This document shows, in pieces, positions 36,898 through 45,349 of a stretch of 64,000 bases of DNA. A model generated the notes under the pieces. The model searched no databases. It was not told the origin of the DNA and was given only the letters and a program-made list of their open reading frames with translations. The position numbers and the translations under genes are program-made. Source of the stretch: Parvibaculum sp045863935 (GTDB taxonomy: Bacteria > Pseudomonadota > Alphaproteobacteria > Parvibaculales > Parvibaculaceae); NCBI RefSeq assembly GCF_045863935.1, contig NZ_BTVP01000015.1, positions 1 to 64,000 of the forward strand, given 5' to 3'. Positions within the stretch are counted from its first letter, which is position 1, and each line of letters starts with the position of its first letter.

Positions 36898-37188
36898 ATG
36901 CGTCCCTCGGCAGCGCTCGAACGGCACCGTGAAGAAATAAGGCGTATGGTGGAGAGCCATCGGTTGACCAATCCGCGCGTCTTTGGCTCGGTCCTTCACC
37001 GGACGGACCGGGAAGACAGCGATCTCGATATCCTCGTCGATCCATCTCACGAAACAACGCTCCTGAATGTCGGTGCCTTGCAGGTTGCGCTCGAACAGTT
37101 GACCGGTGTGAGGGTCGACGTTCAAACGCCAGGCGCTCTCCCCCCGGGCCTGCGCGACAAAATACTCTCCGAGGCCAAACCCGTATGA
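36898..37188 (+). CDS. mntA: MNT-type nucleotidyltransferase antitoxin
   Basis: A 96-residue minimal nucleotidyltransferase. FGSVLHRTDREDSDLDILVD gives the GSX10DXD catalytic pattern. In characterised MntA/HepT pairs the antitoxin AMPylates a Tyr of the HEPN toxin. The gene overlaps the toxin start by 4 bases, has AGGAAAGG upstream, and is less GC-rich than its surroundings, which suggests acquisition. Confidence 0.88.
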   Translation: MRPSAALERHREEIRRMVESHRLTNPRVFGSVLHRTDREDSDLDILVDPSHETTLLNVGALQVALEQLTGVRVDVQTPGALPPGLRDKILSEAKPV

Positions 37189-37547
37189 GCGACGGTATCT
37201 CCCGGATTCTGGACTATATTGACCACATGCTGCAGGCGACGGACCGAATCACGCGGTATGTGGAAGGCAAGGATAGACAGGCTTTTCTGAGAGACGAACT
37301 CGTGCAGGACGCGGTGATCCGCAACCTGGAGATACTCGGAGAGGCTGCCCGCAATATCGAGAAACATGCTCCCGATTTCGTGGAGCGCCATCGCTACATC
37401 CCTTGGGCGGCGATCTACGGCATGCGCAACCGTGTTACTCACGGCTACTTTAGCGTGGATCTAGATCTCGTCTGGAATACATTGAAGAAGGACATTCCTG
37501 AACTGGATGCCGCGCTGAAGTCCCTCCGGTTGCAGGCGAAAGAGTGA
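37185..37547 (+). CDS. hepT: HEPN (DUF86/HepT) RNase toxin
   Basis: A 120-residue all-helical protein. Residues 81-88, RNRVTHGY, give the RX4HXY motif: Arg81 and His86 for RNase activity and Tyr88 as the expected AMPylation site. HepT toxins cleave RNA when free of the antitoxin. Its stop overlaps the ATG of the following uracil-DNA glycosylase by one base, so the toxin-antitoxin pair and the repair gene may be translated from one message. Confidence 0.88.
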   Translation: MSDGISRILDYIDHMLQATDRITRYVEGKDRQAFLRDELVQDAVIRNLEILGEAARNIEKHAPDFVERHRYIPWAAIYGMRNRVTHGYFSVDLDLVWNTLKKDIPELDAALKSLRLQAKE

Positions 37548-38434
37548 TGGAAAACAGCGGACAAAACCTGACGCCGCAGGAAGCCGCCGCCCTTCTCGCC
37601 TTTTATGTGGAGGCGGGCGTCGAGGAATTTTTCGGCGACGAGCCGGTGAACCGCTATGCGTTGCAGGACTCCGCGGCGCCGGAGCCCGCGCGCGCGGCGC
37701 AAGCGCGCCAGACGCGCGATCTGACCCGCGATCTGCCGCGCGGCACCCGCCCGGATCCGCGCGGAGAGGTGGCACCCCCGCAAGACGCACCGCGCACCGC
37801 GGCGCCGTCGGCCATTCCGCTCGAGGACGCGCAGGCCGCCGAGAGCGCGCGCATCGTTGCCGCACGCTGCGCAACGCTCGAGGAGCTGCGGGAGGCGCTC
37901 GCGAATTTCGAGGGCTGTCCGCTCCGCTACACGGCAAAGAATCTCGTCTTCGCCGACGGCAATCCGAAAGCGCGCGTGATGATGGTGGGCGAAGCGCCGG
38001 GCCGCGACGAGGACCTGCAGGGCCTGCCCTTTGTCGGCCGCGCGGGGCAATTGCTCGACAAGATGCTCGTCTCGATCGGGCTCGACCGCACCGCCGTCTA
38101 CATCGTCAACACGCTCCCCTGGCGCCCGCCGGGCAACCGCACGCCGACACCGGCCGAACACGCCGTCTGCATGCCCTTCGTCGAGCGCCATATCGAACTC
38201 GTGGCGCCGGAAGTGCTGGTGCTGCTCGGCGGCGTCTCGGCCAAGCAGTTGCTCAACACCGACACCGGCATCATGCGGCTGCGCGGCAAATGGGCGACGG
38301 TCCGGGTGGGCCAGCGCGACATTCCCGCCCTGCCGACGCTTCATCCGGCCTATCTGCTCCGCCAGCCGGCCCAGAAGCGGCTCGCCTGGCGGGATCTTCT
38401 GGCGCTCAAGGCCCGGCTGGCCCCGGCAGGCTAG
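37547..38434 (+). CDS. uracil-DNA glycosylase, family 4-like
   Basis: A 295-residue protein. Residues 1-100 are a variable Ala/Pro/Arg-rich region, followed by a UDG domain with GEAPGRDEDLQGLPFVGRAGQLLD (motif 1), YIVNTLPWRPPGNRTP and LPTLHPAYLLR (motif 2 His). Family 4 enzymes have a [4Fe-4S] cluster; cysteines in GCPLRYTAKN and near VCMPF could serve. It removes uracil from DNA. ATG 37547 overlaps the hepT stop; GTG 37544 is an alternative. Confidence 0.87.
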   Translation: MENSGQNLTPQEAAALLAFYVEAGVEEFFGDEPVNRYALQDSAAPEPARAAQARQTRDLTRDLPRGTRPDPRGEVAPPQDAPRTAAPSAIPLEDAQAAESARIVAARCATLEELREALANFEGCPLRYTAKNLVFADGNPKARVMMVGEAPGRDEDLQGLPFVGRAGQLLDKMLVSIGLDRTAVYIVNTLPWRPPGNRTPTPAEHAVCMPFVERHIELVAPEVLVLLGGVSAKQLLNTDTGIMRLRGKWATVRVGQRDIPALPTLHPAYLLRQPAQKRLAWRDLLALKARLAPAG

Positions 38435-38526
38435 ACCGCCCGCCGCGTTAACCTTTTTGTCCATTTCCGGGACAAACGGGCCGATCCGAGCTTGTGAGCG
38501 GCGCTTCCGCCGTTAAGATACGCCCC

Positions 38527-40329
38527 ATGTTCCGGGGGGCTCATCATCTTTCCGCCGCGCGCGCGGCGGGCCGAGCGATTTGTGCGGCAGCTTTCGGCGC
38601 CGCGCTTTTCCTTTGCGCATCCCCTCCCGCGATTGCCGGCAACATCCTTCTCGCCGAGGCAAGCGGCCAGATGCCGACCCGCATCTGGAGCCCTGAAATC
38701 CTGAACGGCTCCGACCGCGAGCTCTATCGCGACATCTTCGCGGCAACGGAGCGCGGACGCTTCAAGGAAGCCGACAAGCTCGCCGCGAAGCTCAGGGACA
38801 AGCGTCTCATGGGCCATGTTCTCTATGTGAAATACATGGGGCCCCACTACACGACGCGCTACGCGGAACTGAAGGACTGGCTCGCCCATTACAACGACCA
38901 TCCCGGCGCCGCGGACATCCACAAGCTCGCGATGAGAAAAAGGGGCGGTGCCGCCTATCCGGCGAAGCCCGAACCGCGCCGCTGGCGCCAGCCGATGCAC
39001 GCGGCTTACGCTGTCGATGACGGCGCCATCGAGAACCCGTCCGCCCGCTTCCGCGAAATCGACCGCGAGGTCCGCCGCATGGTCTCGAGCGGGACGGCGG
39101 ACAAGGCGCAGGCCTATCTCCGCCGGAGCAATGTTCGCAGTGCGCTGACGGGCCTCGAATTCGACAAGGTGCGCGAACGCGTCGTCGCCTCCTATTTCCT
39201 CGAGGGCGAAAACGAAAAAGCCTATGCGCTCGCCTCCGACATCCTGCAGAGGCACGGAAGTGCCGTGCCGCTCGCGAACTGGTATGCGGGCCTTGCCGCG
39301 TGGCGGATGGAAAACTACGCCGCCGCGGCCGGCCATTTCGAGCGGCTCTCGGGCGCGCCACGCATCTCCGAATGGACGAAGGCGGCAGGCGGTTTCTGGG
39401 CCGCGCGATCATGGCTCGCGGCGGGCAAGCCCGAGAAGGTCGCGCCGCTCCTCGAACTCGCAGCCGATACCGGCGCCACCTTCTATGGCATTCTGGCGAC
39501 GCGCCAGCTTGGCCGCGAACTCCATATCGACTGGGTGGAGCCACGTCTCGACGAAGCATCCTTCCGTGCACTGACGGAAACGGATCAGGTCGCCCGCGCC
39601 GTCGCGCTCATGCAGATCGGCAAGCGCGACCTCGCCCGCGAGGAACTGATCCGCGCCCATGCGCTCATCGATCCCTCGCTCGACCAGGCGATGATCGCGC
39701 TCGCCGCCTTCTACGATCTTCCCGCCGTCGAGCTTCAGGTGGCGAATGCCGCCTATGTGCCGCCGTCGCGCGCGCCGCGCGGCCGCATCGCGCTCAATGC
39801 GGGCCTCTTTCCCGTTCCCGACTACAAGCCCAGCACGGGCTACAAGGTCGATCGGGCACTCCTCCTCGCCTTCATGCGGCAGGAGAGCAAGTTCCGCCCC
39901 GATGCCACCTCATGGGCGGGGGCGCGCGGCCTCATGCAGATCATGCCGGCGACCGCGAGCCATATCGCGCAGGACCGCTCGCTCGCCCGCGCCAACAAGG
40001 ACAAGCTTCTCGATCCGACCTTCAACATCACGCTCGGACAGGACTATCTCACCGAACTCATGGGATCGGGCGAACCTCACGGCAATCTCTTCATGCTGAC
40101 GACGGCCTATAATGGCGGGCCCGGCAATCTCAACCGCTGGCTCGCGAGCATGGATTTCAAGGGCGACCCCTTCCTCTTCATCGAGAGCATTCCCGCCGCC
40201 GAAACGCGCGGCTATATCGAGCGCGTCGTCACGAACTACTGGATCTACAGCGAACGCCTCGGCCAGCCCGTCGGCACGCTCGACGCCTCGGCTGCCGGCG
40301 CCTGGCCGATCTACAAGCCGGCGCGCTGA
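38527..40329 (+). CDS. soluble lytic murein transglycosylase
   Basis: A 600-residue periplasmic enzyme. The N-terminal signal peptide ends near SPPAIAG; a long helical superhelix (about residues 40-420) carries TPR-like repeats; the C-terminal Slt domain starts near LLAFMRQESKF (catalytic Glu) and has GARGLMQIMPATA and TTAYNGGPGNLNRW. It cleaves peptidoglycan to 1,6-anhydromuropeptides. An upstream GTG (38494) would lengthen the n-region by 11 residues; ATG 38527 gives a better signal peptide. Confidence 0.9.
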   Translation: MFRGAHHLSAARAAGRAICAAAFGAALFLCASPPAIAGNILLAEASGQMPTRIWSPEILNGSDRELYRDIFAATERGRFKEADKLAAKLRDKRLMGHVLYVKYMGPHYTTRYAELKDWLAHYNDHPGAADIHKLAMRKRGGAAYPAKPEPRRWRQPMHAAYAVDDGAIENPSARFREIDREVRRMVSSGTADKAQAYLRRSNVRSALTGLEFDKVRERVVASYFLEGENEKAYALASDILQRHGSAVPLANWYAGLAAWRMENYAAAAGHFERLSGAPRISEWTKAAGGFWAARSWLAAGKPEKVAPLLELAADTGATFYGILATRQLGRELHIDWVEPRLDEASFRALTETDQVARAVALMQIGKRDLAREELIRAHALIDPSLDQAMIALAAFYDLPAVELQVANAAYVPPSRAPRGRIALNAGLFPVPDYKPSTGYKVDRALLLAFMRQESKFRPDATSWAGARGLMQIMPATASHIAQDRSLARANKDKLLDPTFNITLGQDYLTELMGSGEPHGNLFMLTTAYNGGPGNLNRWLASMDFKGDPFLFIESIPAAETRGYIERVVTNYWIYSERLGQPVGTLDASAAGAWPIYKPAR

Positions 40330-40407
40330 ACGGCTCTCCCCTAACGTCGCGACTCCTTCGGTTTTTTCGGTTATATGAACCTTTCCTCCCGCTTGAAAGG
40401 TTCCGCC

Positions 40408-40950
40408 ATGCCCGGCATCGACGAGACGCGCGACTTCATTCCGCTCAACATCGCCGTCCTGACCGTGTCGGACACGCGCACGCATGACGACGACAAGTCC
40501 GGCGACATCCTCGCCGAGAGGATCGAAAAGGCGGGCCACATCGTCGCCGGGCGGCGCATCGTGCAGGACGACAAGGGTCTCATCCGCGCGGCCCTCAAAT
40601 CCTGGATCGCCGATCACCGCATCGACGTCGTGATCTCGACCGGCGGCACCGGCCTCACGGGGCGCGACGTCACGCCGGAAGCCTTCCAGTCCGTCTACGA
40701 CAAGGAAATCGAGGGCTTCGCGGCGCTCTTCCACCGGATCTCCTACGAGAAGATCGGCACCTCCACCATCCAGTCGCGCGCGACGGCGGGCGTGGCGCAG
40801 GGCACCTATCTCTTCGCGCTGCCGGGTTCGCCCGGCGCCTGCAAGGACGGCTGGGACGAAATCCTCGTCCACCAGCTCGATTATCGCTACCGGCCCTGCA
40901 ACTTCGTCGAGATCATGCCGCGCCTCGAGGAACACAAGCAGCGGAAGTGA
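40408..40950 (+). CDS. moaB: molybdenum cofactor biosynthesis protein B
   Basis: A 180-residue MogA/MoaB-fold protein. IAVLTVSDTRTHDDDKSGDILAERIEKAGH is the typical N-terminus, and STGGTGLTGRDVTPEA and LPGSPGACKDGW form the molybdopterin-binding site. It probably helps adenylylation of molybdopterin. AAAGG precedes ATG 40408; an ATG 11 codons upstream is less likely. No other Mo-cofactor genes are nearby. Confidence 0.9.
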   Translation: MPGIDETRDFIPLNIAVLTVSDTRTHDDDKSGDILAERIEKAGHIVAGRRIVQDDKGLIRAALKSWIADHRIDVVISTGGTGLTGRDVTPEAFQSVYDKEIEGFAALFHRISYEKIGTSTIQSRATAGVAQGTYLFALPGSPGACKDGWDEILVHQLDYRYRPCNFVEIMPRLEEHKQRK

Positions 40951-41032
40951 CCGCGTTTTTCCGTTGTGCCTTTTCCCCCGTCGCTGCACGATTCACCCCG
41001 GAGCGGGAATCACAGATGCGGGAGGCCGGAAA

Positions 41033-41458
41033 GTGCTCAAGGAATTCAGGGAATTCGCCCTCAAGGGCAATGTGCTCGACATGGCGGTCGGCATCATCAT
41101 CGGCGCCGCCTTCACCACCATCGTGAAGTCGCTCGTCGACGACATCATCATGCCGCCCATCGGCGTGATGCTCGGCGGGGTCGATTTCAGCGACTATTTC
41201 ATCGCGCTCACCGCGGGCGATGCCCCGGCGACGCTGGCAGAGGCACAGGCGGCCGGCATTCCCGCGCTCGCCTATGGCAAGTTCATCAACGCGATCCTGC
41301 AATTCACGATCGTCGCCTTCGCGCTCTTCCTCGTCATCCGCCAGATGAACCGGTTGAAGGCGCGCATCGCCAAGGGCGAAGCGGCGCCGCCCGCCGCCCC
41401 GCCGCGCCAGGAAGTGCTGCTGGAGGAAATCCGCGACGCGCTCCGGGCGAAGGGCTGA
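41033..41458 (+). CDS. mscL: large-conductance mechanosensitive channel
   Basis: A 141-residue inner-membrane channel. It starts VLKEFREFALKGNVLDMAVG (read from GTG 41033, with GGAGG ahead). TM1 is at about residues 16-40, TM2 at about 75-100, and a C-terminal amphipathic helix ends VLLEEIRDALRAK. It opens under membrane tension to release solutes after hypo-osmotic shock. Confidence 0.95.
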   Translation: MLKEFREFALKGNVLDMAVGIIIGAAFTTIVKSLVDDIIMPPIGVMLGGVDFSDYFIALTAGDAPATLAEAQAAGIPALAYGKFINAILQFTIVAFALFLVIRQMNRLKARIAKGEAAPPAAPPRQEVLLEEIRDALRAKG

Positions 41459-41468
41459 GGCGGGGACG

Positions 41469-42068
41469 CTACCCGCGCCGCCATTTCACGAGGTCCTTGC
41501 CCTCGTCGACATCGGCGAGCGTCGCGACCATTGCCACGCTCATGCTCTGCCTACGGATATTCTTCAGCGTATCGTTCATCGTCTGCGCACTCGACCAGCG
41601 CACGCCGTCGAATATCTCGCGCACGCGCGGGCGGCGGCGCAGTCCCACGAGCCAGTAGCCGCCATCGTCGGCCGGGCCGATGACCGCGTCATGGTTCCCG
41701 AGCGCGGCAAAGGCAGCGGCGATGTGGTGGCGTCCGATGCCGGGAATATCCGCGCCGATAATGACGACGGGTCCGGGCGGCAGGTCGCGGAAGAGCGCCC
41801 CCATGCGCGCGCCGAGGTCGCCCTCACCTTGCGGGATGCAGGGAATGCCGTCGGGCCAGATGCCCCGCTCATGCACCGCGCGGTCGGGCGAGACCGCGAT
41901 CGCGGTCCGCCAGCGCGGATCGTGCCCGACACGGCGGACGAGGCTTTCGCTTGCCGAGCGGAAGAAGCGCAGCGCCTCCGGCCCGCCAACGTCCCGCGCG
42001 AGCCGCGTCTTCACACGGCCGATCAGCGGCTGCTTCGCCATGATCACGAGTTGCGGGTCGAGGGACAC
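41469..42068 (-). CDS. TIGR04282-like glycosyltransferase (DUF2064)
   Basis: A 199-residue nucleotide-sugar transferase-like protein. VIMAKQPLIGRVKTRLARDVG and VVIIGADIPGIGRHHI match the DUF2064/TIGR04282 family (selenodomain/rSAM-associated transferase 1), thought to act with arsenosugar or similar natural-product genes. ADDGGYWLVGL is the metal/nucleotide site. It starts with GTG 42068, directly after its neighbour's stop. The product is unknown. Confidence 0.82.
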   Translation of the reverse strand: MSLDPQLVIMAKQPLIGRVKTRLARDVGGPEALRFFRSASESLVRRVGHDPRWRTAIAVSPDRAVHERGIWPDGIPCIPQGEGDLGARMGALFRDLPPGPVVIIGADIPGIGRHHIAAAFAALGNHDAVIGPADDGGYWLVGLRRRPRVREIFDGVRWSSAQTMNDTLKNIRRQSMSVAMVATLADVDEGKDLVKWRRG

Positions 42069-42764
42069 CTACTGATAGACCTTCGCGATCAGTCGCGGCG
42101 GCACGCGCAGATAATAAAGCGCGAGACAGAAGAGATTGCGGGAAGTGCGCGCGAGGAAACCGTCCCTGAGGTAACGCGCCGGGCTTGTCACGGCTGGCGT
42201 GCGGAACATCACGAGCCGCTTGCGCGGAATACGCCGCACGAGGTCCACATCCTCCATCAGCGGCAGATCGCGAAAGCCACCGAGCTTCTCGTAGAGCCGC
42301 CGGTTGATCAGCAGCCCCTGGTCGCCATAAGGCAGCTTCATCAGCGCGCAGCGCAGCGCCACCATGCGTTCGATCAGCCGCGCCCAGCCGGAGAAATCGT
42401 CGAGCGCGAAGCGGAACGATGCTGCCATCTCGCCGTCGCGGAAGCGCCCGCTCTCGATCTGTTCGAAAAATTTCCCGACCTCGGCAACCCAGCCGGGTTC
42501 GAGCACCGTGTCGGCGTGAAGAAAGAGAAGCCAGTTGCCCTTCGCCGCCTTCGCGCCGGCGGCGAGTTGCGGTCCCCGCCCCTTCGGCGCGCGCACGAGC
42601 TTCGCGCCCGCCGCCTCGACGATCTCCAGCGTCTCGTCGCTTGAGCCGCCATCCGCCACGATCACTTCCTGCACGAGCCCGCGCACGGCGGCGGGTACCA
42701 GCGGCGCCAGCGTCCGGGTCAGGGTCTCCTCGGCATTCAGGGTCGGAATGATGACGCTCAGCAT
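42069..42764 (-). CDS. TIGR04283-like family 2 glycosyltransferase
   Basis: A 231-residue GT-A enzyme. MLSVIIPTLNAEETL, VIVADGGSSDET and LLFLHADTVLEPGW (DxD-like) are family 2 marks; LPLMEDVDLVRRIP and a hydrophobic C-terminus match the TIGR04283 transferase that usually pairs with TIGR04282, as here. Cofactor sugar and acceptor are unknown. ATG 42776 is a longer alternative. Confidence 0.82.
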   Translation of the reverse strand: MLSVIIPTLNAEETLTRTLAPLVPAAVRGLVQEVIVADGGSSDETLEIVEAAGAKLVRAPKGRGPQLAAGAKAAKGNWLLFLHADTVLEPGWVAEVGKFFEQIESGRFRDGEMAASFRFALDDFSGWARLIERMVALRCALMKLPYGDQGLLINRRLYEKLGGFRDLPLMEDVDLVRRIPRKRLVMFRTPAVTSPARYLRDGFLARTSRNLFCLALYYLRVPPRLIAKVYQ

Positions 42765-42822
42765 GGCGCGCATCATAACGATCCGCGCGTTTTAGCCAAA
42801 TTTCTTCAAGGGCAGAGATAAT

Positions 42823-42837
42823 GTTCTTGTTCTGTTC
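42823..42837 (+). promoter_or_regulatory. candidate LexA box (GTTC-N7-GTTC)
   Basis: GTTC at 42823-42826 and GTTC at 42834-42837 are separated by exactly seven bases, which matches the alphaproteobacterial SOS box. It lies 19 bases ahead of the radical SAM start and overlaps a possible -35 element (TTGTTC, 42827-42832), so LexA binding would block transcription. A further GTTC occurs at 42842. Confidence 0.55.
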
Positions 42838-42855
42838 TAGTGTTCGGTTATACTC

Positions 42856-44091
42856 ATGACCATGACGACGAGTCGCGAAACAGCGCCCCCCGGCCACCCC
42901 GCGCAACAAGCCAATTCCCCGGTTGGCAACCGCGCGGCCAAGCGGCCCCACGGGCTCCCGGACCACCGCCCCGTCCCCCGCGGGGCCTCCCTCGTACCCC
43001 CGAGCGTCCGCGAGCCTTATCTGCCCGAGAGCGGCCGCCGTGGCCGGGGCGCGCTGACCAACAGGAGCGGCCGCTACGAGCCGCAGTCCCGTGAACTCGC
43101 CGACGATGGCTGGGACAATCTCGAAGACGTGCCTGCCCTGAAGACGCAGGTGACGGCGGAGAACGCCCGCCACATCATCACGCGCAATTCCTCGCCGGAC
43201 ATTCCCTTCGACCGCTCGATCAATGCCTATCGCGGCTGCGAGCATGGCTGCGTCTACTGCTTCGCGCGGCCGAGCCATGCCTATATGGGCCTTTCGCCGG
43301 GTCTCGATTTCGAGAGCAAGCTTTTCGCCAAGCCCAATGCCGCGCAGTTGCTGGAAAAGGAACTCTCGCGCGAGGGCTACGAGGTCGCGCCCATCGCAAT
43401 GGGCACGAACACCGACCCCTATCAGCCGATCGAGCAGCGCTACCGCATCACGCGGAGCATTCTCGAAGTGCTCTCGGCCTATAATCATCCCGTCACGATC
43501 CTCACGAAGTCGGCGCGCATCGTGCGCGACATCGACATTCTCTCCTCGCTTGCGGAACGCAATCTCGTGCGCGTCGCGCTCTCGGTCACAACGCTCGATG
43601 CGAAGCTCGCCCGCGCGCTCGAGCCGCGCGCCTCCACGCCCACGCGCCGCATCGAGGCGATCGGGCTCCTGTCGGAGGCCGGCATTCCAACGGGCGCGAT
43701 GATCGCGCCCATCATTCCGGCCCTGAACGACATGGAGATCGAGAAGCTCCTCACCGGCGTCTCTTATGCAGGCGCGCGCGAGGCGAACTTCGTCATCCTT
43801 CGCCTGCCGCTCGAAATCCGCGACATCTTCGTCGAATGGCTGCATGAAAACGTGCCGGACAAGGCCACCCATGTCATGTCGCTCATCCGCCAGATGCGCG
43901 GCGGCAAGGACTACGACGCGAAATGGGCCGAACGCCAGTCCGGCACCGGGCCTTACGCCTGGCAGATCGCGCGCCGCTTCGAAATAGCCTGCCGCAAACT
44001 CGGCATCGCCTACCGCTCGCGCGACACCACCGCCCTAGACCGCTCCCAATTCCTCGTCCCCGGCAGAGGCAAGCAACTCGCGCTGCTTTAG
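42856..44091 (+). CDS. PA0069-family radical SAM protein
   Basis: A 411-residue radical SAM enzyme with the cluster motif CEHGCVYC (CX3CX2C) at about residue 128, and SKLFAKPNAAQLL and TNTDPYQPIE as in the PA0069 family, which is SplB-like in part. The N-terminal 60 residues are Pro/Arg-rich and low-complexity. No reaction is known. ATG 42856 and 42862 are both possible; a TATACT at 42849 would put the transcript start at about the second ATG, that is, leaderless. It is divergent from the TIGR04283-like gene. Confidence 0.85.
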   Translation: MTMTTSRETAPPGHPAQQANSPVGNRAAKRPHGLPDHRPVPRGASLVPPSVREPYLPESGRRGRGALTNRSGRYEPQSRELADDGWDNLEDVPALKTQVTAENARHIITRNSSPDIPFDRSINAYRGCEHGCVYCFARPSHAYMGLSPGLDFESKLFAKPNAAQLLEKELSREGYEVAPIAMGTNTDPYQPIEQRYRITRSILEVLSAYNHPVTILTKSARIVRDIDILSSLAERNLVRVALSVTTLDAKLARALEPRASTPTRRIEAIGLLSEAGIPTGAMIAPIIPALNDMEIEKLLTGVSYAGAREANFVILRLPLEIRDIFVEWLHENVPDKATHVMSLIRQMRGGKDYDAKWAERQSGTGPYAWQIARRFEIACRKLGIAYRSRDTTALDRSQFLVPGRGKQLALL

Positions 44092-44134
44092 TTTTGGCAC
44101 ACGGAGGCACGGAGACTTCGAATTAAAATAATAT

Positions 44135-44534
44135 GTCACCCCCGGGCTTGACCCGGGGGTCCAGGGGCTCCGGGTGGGGCGCATGAAAGACTACTATGTC
44201 TACATCCTCGCGAGTGGCCGAAATGGAACGCTCTACATCGGTGTAACCAACGACATTCAGCGCCGCATCTCCGAGCATCGCGAAGAAACCGGCAAAGGGT
44301 TCACCAGCCGATACGGCGTGAAGCATCTCGTCTGGTACGAAGTGCACAGCGAAGCGCGCGCGGCGATACAACGGGAGAAAAATCTCAAACACTGGCCGCG
44401 CGCGTGGAAGGTTGCCCTTGTCGAAGAGACGAACCACTCATGGCGCGACCTCTATTCAGAACTTTTTGAGTTATGCGAAGAGAGACGCCGCTTATTGGCG
44501 GCTTCTGGACCCCCGGGTCAAGCCCGGGGGTGAC
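44135..44534 (+). mobile_element. GIY-YIG element with perfect 30-bp terminal inverted repeats
   Basis: A 400-bp unit. Left end 44135-44164 and right end 44505-44534 are exact reverse complements over 30 bases, and each is also a hairpin (ACCCCCGGG-CTTGA-CCCGGGGGT). The only gene inside is the GIY-YIG nuclease at 44183-44533. The same two-ended design without the gene is seen at 23372-23456, 24492-24578 and 46644-46751. The boundaries are seen; the status as a mobile element is inferred. Confidence 0.72.
44183..44533 (+). CDS. GIY-YIG nuclease, carried by the palindromic element
   Basis: A 116-residue GIY-YIG domain protein: YYVYILASGRNGTLYIGVTND gives the VYI...YIG core, followed by the conserved Arg/His in IQRRISEHR and the family block KNLKHWPRAWKVALVEETNHSWRDLY. 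Small GIY-YIG proteins of this type are annotated as UPF0213-like or UvrC-like, and functions are mostly untested. The C-terminus (AASGPPGQARG) and the TGA stop are encoded by the right inverted repeat. ATG 44183 is preferred over GTG 44174. It has no obvious partner gene. Confidence 0.85.
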   Translation: MKDYYVYILASGRNGTLYIGVTNDIQRRISEHREETGKGFTSRYGVKHLVWYEVHSEARAAIQREKNLKHWPRAWKVALVEETNHSWRDLYSELFELCEERRRLLAASGPPGQARG

Positions 44535-44644
44535 GTGAATATGGGGAAGCGGCTTCGCCAAGATTACATTCTTTCCATCATCGCGCTTGCCCAATGCAGC
44601 ACAAGCCCTAGCCATCTTTCCGGACTCGCGGCACACTCGCGCCC

Positions 44645-45349
44645 ATGCCGCCCCGCAAGACAAAAGCGCCTGCCGCGCTGCCGGATTATGCCTTCGAAAC
44701 CGAGGAAGGCGCGCCTTCGCGGCTTGTCTGCGGCGTCGACGAGGCGGGGCGCGGGCCGCTGGCGGGGCCGGTCGTCGCCGCCGCTGTCATCATCGACATC
44801 TCGAACTGCCCTGACGGCCTCAACGACTCCAAGAAACTCGACGCCGCCCGCCGCGAGGCGCTTTTCGCCGAGCTCGCAGCCTGTGCCGAGATCGGCGTCG
44901 GCATCGCGAGCGTCGAGGAGATCGACGACATCAACATCCTCCAGGCGACCATGCTCGCCATGACGCGCGCCGTCGCCGCTCTTCCCCGCGCGCCGCACAT
45001 CGCGCTCATCGACGGCAACCGCTGCCCAAAAGGTCTTGCCTGTGCATCGCGCGCCATCATCGGCGGCGACGGCCTCGTGCTTTCGATCGCGGCGGCCTCC
45101 ATCGCCGCCAAGGTCACGCGCGACCGGATGATGGCCGATCTCGCCCTCGCACATCCCGGCTACGGCTTCGAACGGCACATGGGATATTCGACGCCGGAGC
45201 ATTTCGATGCGCTTTCGCGTCTGGGGCCGGCGCCCATCCACCGCCGGAGCTTCGCCCCCGTACGCAAGATGTTGAGTCCGGAGCTTGCCGAGGGACTCGA
45301 TCTTGTGCCCGACGAATCCGTTAACCTCTTGATTCAAAAGAATTATTGA
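44645..45349 (+). CDS. rnhB: ribonuclease HII
   Basis: A 234-residue nuclease that cuts RNA in RNA-DNA hybrids and single ribonucleotides in DNA. CGVDEAGRGPLAG (Asp32, Glu33), NDSKKLDAARRE, ALIDGN (catalytic Asp) and HPGYGFERHMGYSTPEH are the expected motifs. It lies 57 bases before ccrM, the arrangement seen in many alphaproteobacteria. Confidence 0.95.
   Translation: MPPRKTKAPAALPDYAFETEEGAPSRLVCGVDEAGRGPLAGPVVAAAVIIDISNCPDGLNDSKKLDAARREALFAELAACAEIGVGIASVEEIDDINILQATMLAMTRAVAALPRAPHIALIDGNRCPKGLACASRAIIGGDGLVLSIAAASIAAKVTRDRMMADLALAHPGYGFERHMGYSTPEHFDALSRLGPAPIHRRSFAPVRKMLSPELAEGLDLVPDESVNLLIQKNY

Noticed and set aside
44125..44545. Target-site duplication next to the GIY-YIG element
   Set aside because: Flanks of this and the other three copies show no matching short direct repeats, so none is claimed.
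45320..45345. CtrA box (TTAA-N7-TTAA) before ccrM
   Set aside because: Only one TTAAC half is good; the second half at the right spacing reads ATTC.
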